A stretch of DNA of 64,000 nt, taken from positions 74,705 to 138,704 of the forward strand of contig JABABI010000007.1 of NCBI GenBank assembly GCA_014238335.1. Reading direction: 5' to 3'. This document shows positions 63,044-64,000 of the stretch, in pieces. Source of the DNA: Fuerstiella sp. (lineage in GTDB: Bacteria; Planctomycetota; Planctomycetia; Planctomycetales; Planctomycetaceae). Every line of letters begins with the position of its first letter. Positions within the stretch are counted from its first letter, which is position 1. A model generated the notes under the pieces. It had not been told where the DNA came from. It did no database searches and saw only the letters and a list, made by a program, of their open reading frames with translations. Position numbers and translations under genes: made by a program.

Positions 63044-64000
63044 ATGGTGACCTTAACTTCTGTTCGTGCAATGACAGGACACCGCCGTGCCAAACCACCG
63101 CGGCTCAAAAACACAATGCTGGCGATCGACTGGATGGGCGAATCTGTCGCTGTTGCTGAGCTCATTCTACGGAGCGACCAGACAGAAGTCGTTCGCCGTT
63201 TCCACGAGCCGTGGCCGGAAAACTGTCGATCGGACTCAGCCGCAGCCGGCACATGGCTGGCGTCACGTCTGCAGGCAATGGGCATGGAAGCAAAAGACGC
63301 AATCGTCTCAGCGCCCAGACAGGACATTGTTGTCAGGCTGCTGGAAGCACCAGGAACCGTTGCAGATATTATTGCCCTTGCGCACGCGCAGGCAGAAATT
63401 CGCAGTGGGCAGCCACTTGAAAATCTGTCTGTGGACTGTATGCCGCAACTGGTTGATGCGGACTCGGCCCATGCTCATGTGCTGATGGCGACGACGAACC
63501 GCAACGTCACGGCACAAATCGAATCAGTACTGACATCAGCCGGGATCCGGATGACTGCCATCAGCTCCGGCGAGCTCTGTCTGCCTGCATTGTCACAGTC
63601 TCAGAATAACGGTCTGCGACTTGATATTCTGTGCAACACCACCCACACAGAACTGGTGTTCAGCAGAAATCAGTGTGCCGTATCTGCTTACTCGCTCAGA
63701 ACAGCGCCGACTGAGGCGGCCAGCAGCGCTCAGCAGATTGTTGCCACCGCAAATCGCGTGCTGGAAAGTCTGCCGAAAGATGTCGTTGGCGACGGACTTG
63801 CCGAAGCTGCCATTTTTGGCGCTCGGTCCGGCCAGGTGTCTGATGAGGTTTCTCGACTGATGCCCTGCGGTGTTGCGCGACTGCCTTCTCACCAGCACGA
63901 CGACACACGGCTGTTGGCGCTGGTACATGCATTCCGAGGTGAAGCTGACAGAATCGACTTTACGCATCCCCGCCGACCGATCGATCACAGAGGCATTCGT
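63044..64000 (+). CDS. PilM/GspL-like secretion platform protein, N-terminal part (runs off window)
   Basis: The frame begins at the ATG at 63044 with agga about 10 bases upstream and stays open for 319 codons to the end of the window. NTMLAIDWMGESVAVAEL near residues 25-42 is the first phosphate-binding strand of an actin-like (ASKHA) fold as in PilM and the cytoplasmic part of GspL. VSAPRQDIVVRLLEAP and RLDILCNTTHTELVFSRN follow as the later strands. Its place directly after gspK is where GspL is expected. The transmembrane part, if any, lies beyond the window. Confidence 0.75.
   Translation, partial: MVTLTSVRAMTGHRRAKPPRLKNTMLAIDWMGESVAVAELILRSDQTEVVRRFHEPWPENCRSDSAAAGTWLASRLQAMGMEAKDAIVSAPRQDIVVRLLEAPGTVADIIALAHAQAEIRSGQPLENLSVDCMPQLVDADSAHAHVLMATTNRNVTAQIESVLTSAGIRMTAISSGELCLPALSQSQNNGLRLDILCNTTHTELVFSRNQCAVSAYSLRTAPTEAASSAQQIVATANRVLESLPKDVVGDGLAEAAIFGARSGQVSDEVSRLMPCGVARLPSHQHDDTRLLALVHAFRGEADRIDFTHPRRPIDHRGIR

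Overview
The window reads as a planctomycete chromosome (Planctomycetota, probably a marine Planctomycetia lineage). No rRNA is present to place it further. The evidence is the protein families: cytochrome-c-like DUF1592/DUF1552 and DUF1549/DUF1553 proteins, DUF1501 and DUF1800 proteins, several secreted sulfatases, a DUF1080 protein, PQQ/WD40/TolB-type propellers, a DUF3500 Tat protein, and a relic of the planctomycete ECF-sigma/kinase-WD40 type. I found no tRNA, CRISPR array, IS element or prophage.

Layout. 1-690: rplM and the 5' end of probable rpsI (minus). 1.8-7 kb: nhaA, then a DUF1592-DUF1552 pair. 7-13 kb (minus): a PQQ-propeller/LRR protein with DUF1501, and a sulfatase. 13.1-14.2 kb: a decayed regulator/WD40 locus. 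14.8-19 kb: a DUF1080 protein, a secreted unknown and a DUF1800 protein. 19.1-24.4 kb (minus): sulfatase, GT4 glycosyltransferase, YheT-like hydrolase, Dus. 24.7-28.7 kb: a membrane-anchored unknown, stand-alone rplX with a structured leader and strong terminator, and a large DUF1549/DUF1553 protein. 28.9-35.7 kb (minus): SGNH hydrolase, a gene remnant, and a three-gene operon of two paralogous TolB-like propellers plus a sialidase-like protein. 36.4-38.7 kb: a FliA/WhiG-type sigma factor and the DUF3500 protein. 39.1-42.3 kb: a polysaccharide trio (flippase-like, FkbM methyltransferase, glycosyltransferase). 42.6-50.4 kb: a prenyltransferase-fold/HEAT protein, DUF5989, rhomboid, TGS GTPase, VWA protein, a membrane protein and an NAD-dependent epimerase.

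50.5-64 kb is the most system-like part. A secretin (minus) lies divergently from a His-rich di-heme cytochrome c peroxidase/MauG-like protein. That protein is followed on the plus strand by gspE, gspF, gspG, gspI, gspJ, gspK and a PilM/GspL-like gene that runs off the window. Together they encode most of a type II secretion (pseudopilus) machine. A near-consensus sigma-54 promoter lies upstream of the peroxidase, and two stable hairpins separate the peroxidase from gspE. The idea that the peroxidase is a substrate or accessory of this machine is inference.

The sulfatases, sialidase-like and DUF1080 proteins fit a scavenger of sulfated polysaccharides. Assignments rest on motifs and family resemblance read by eye; no database search was run.
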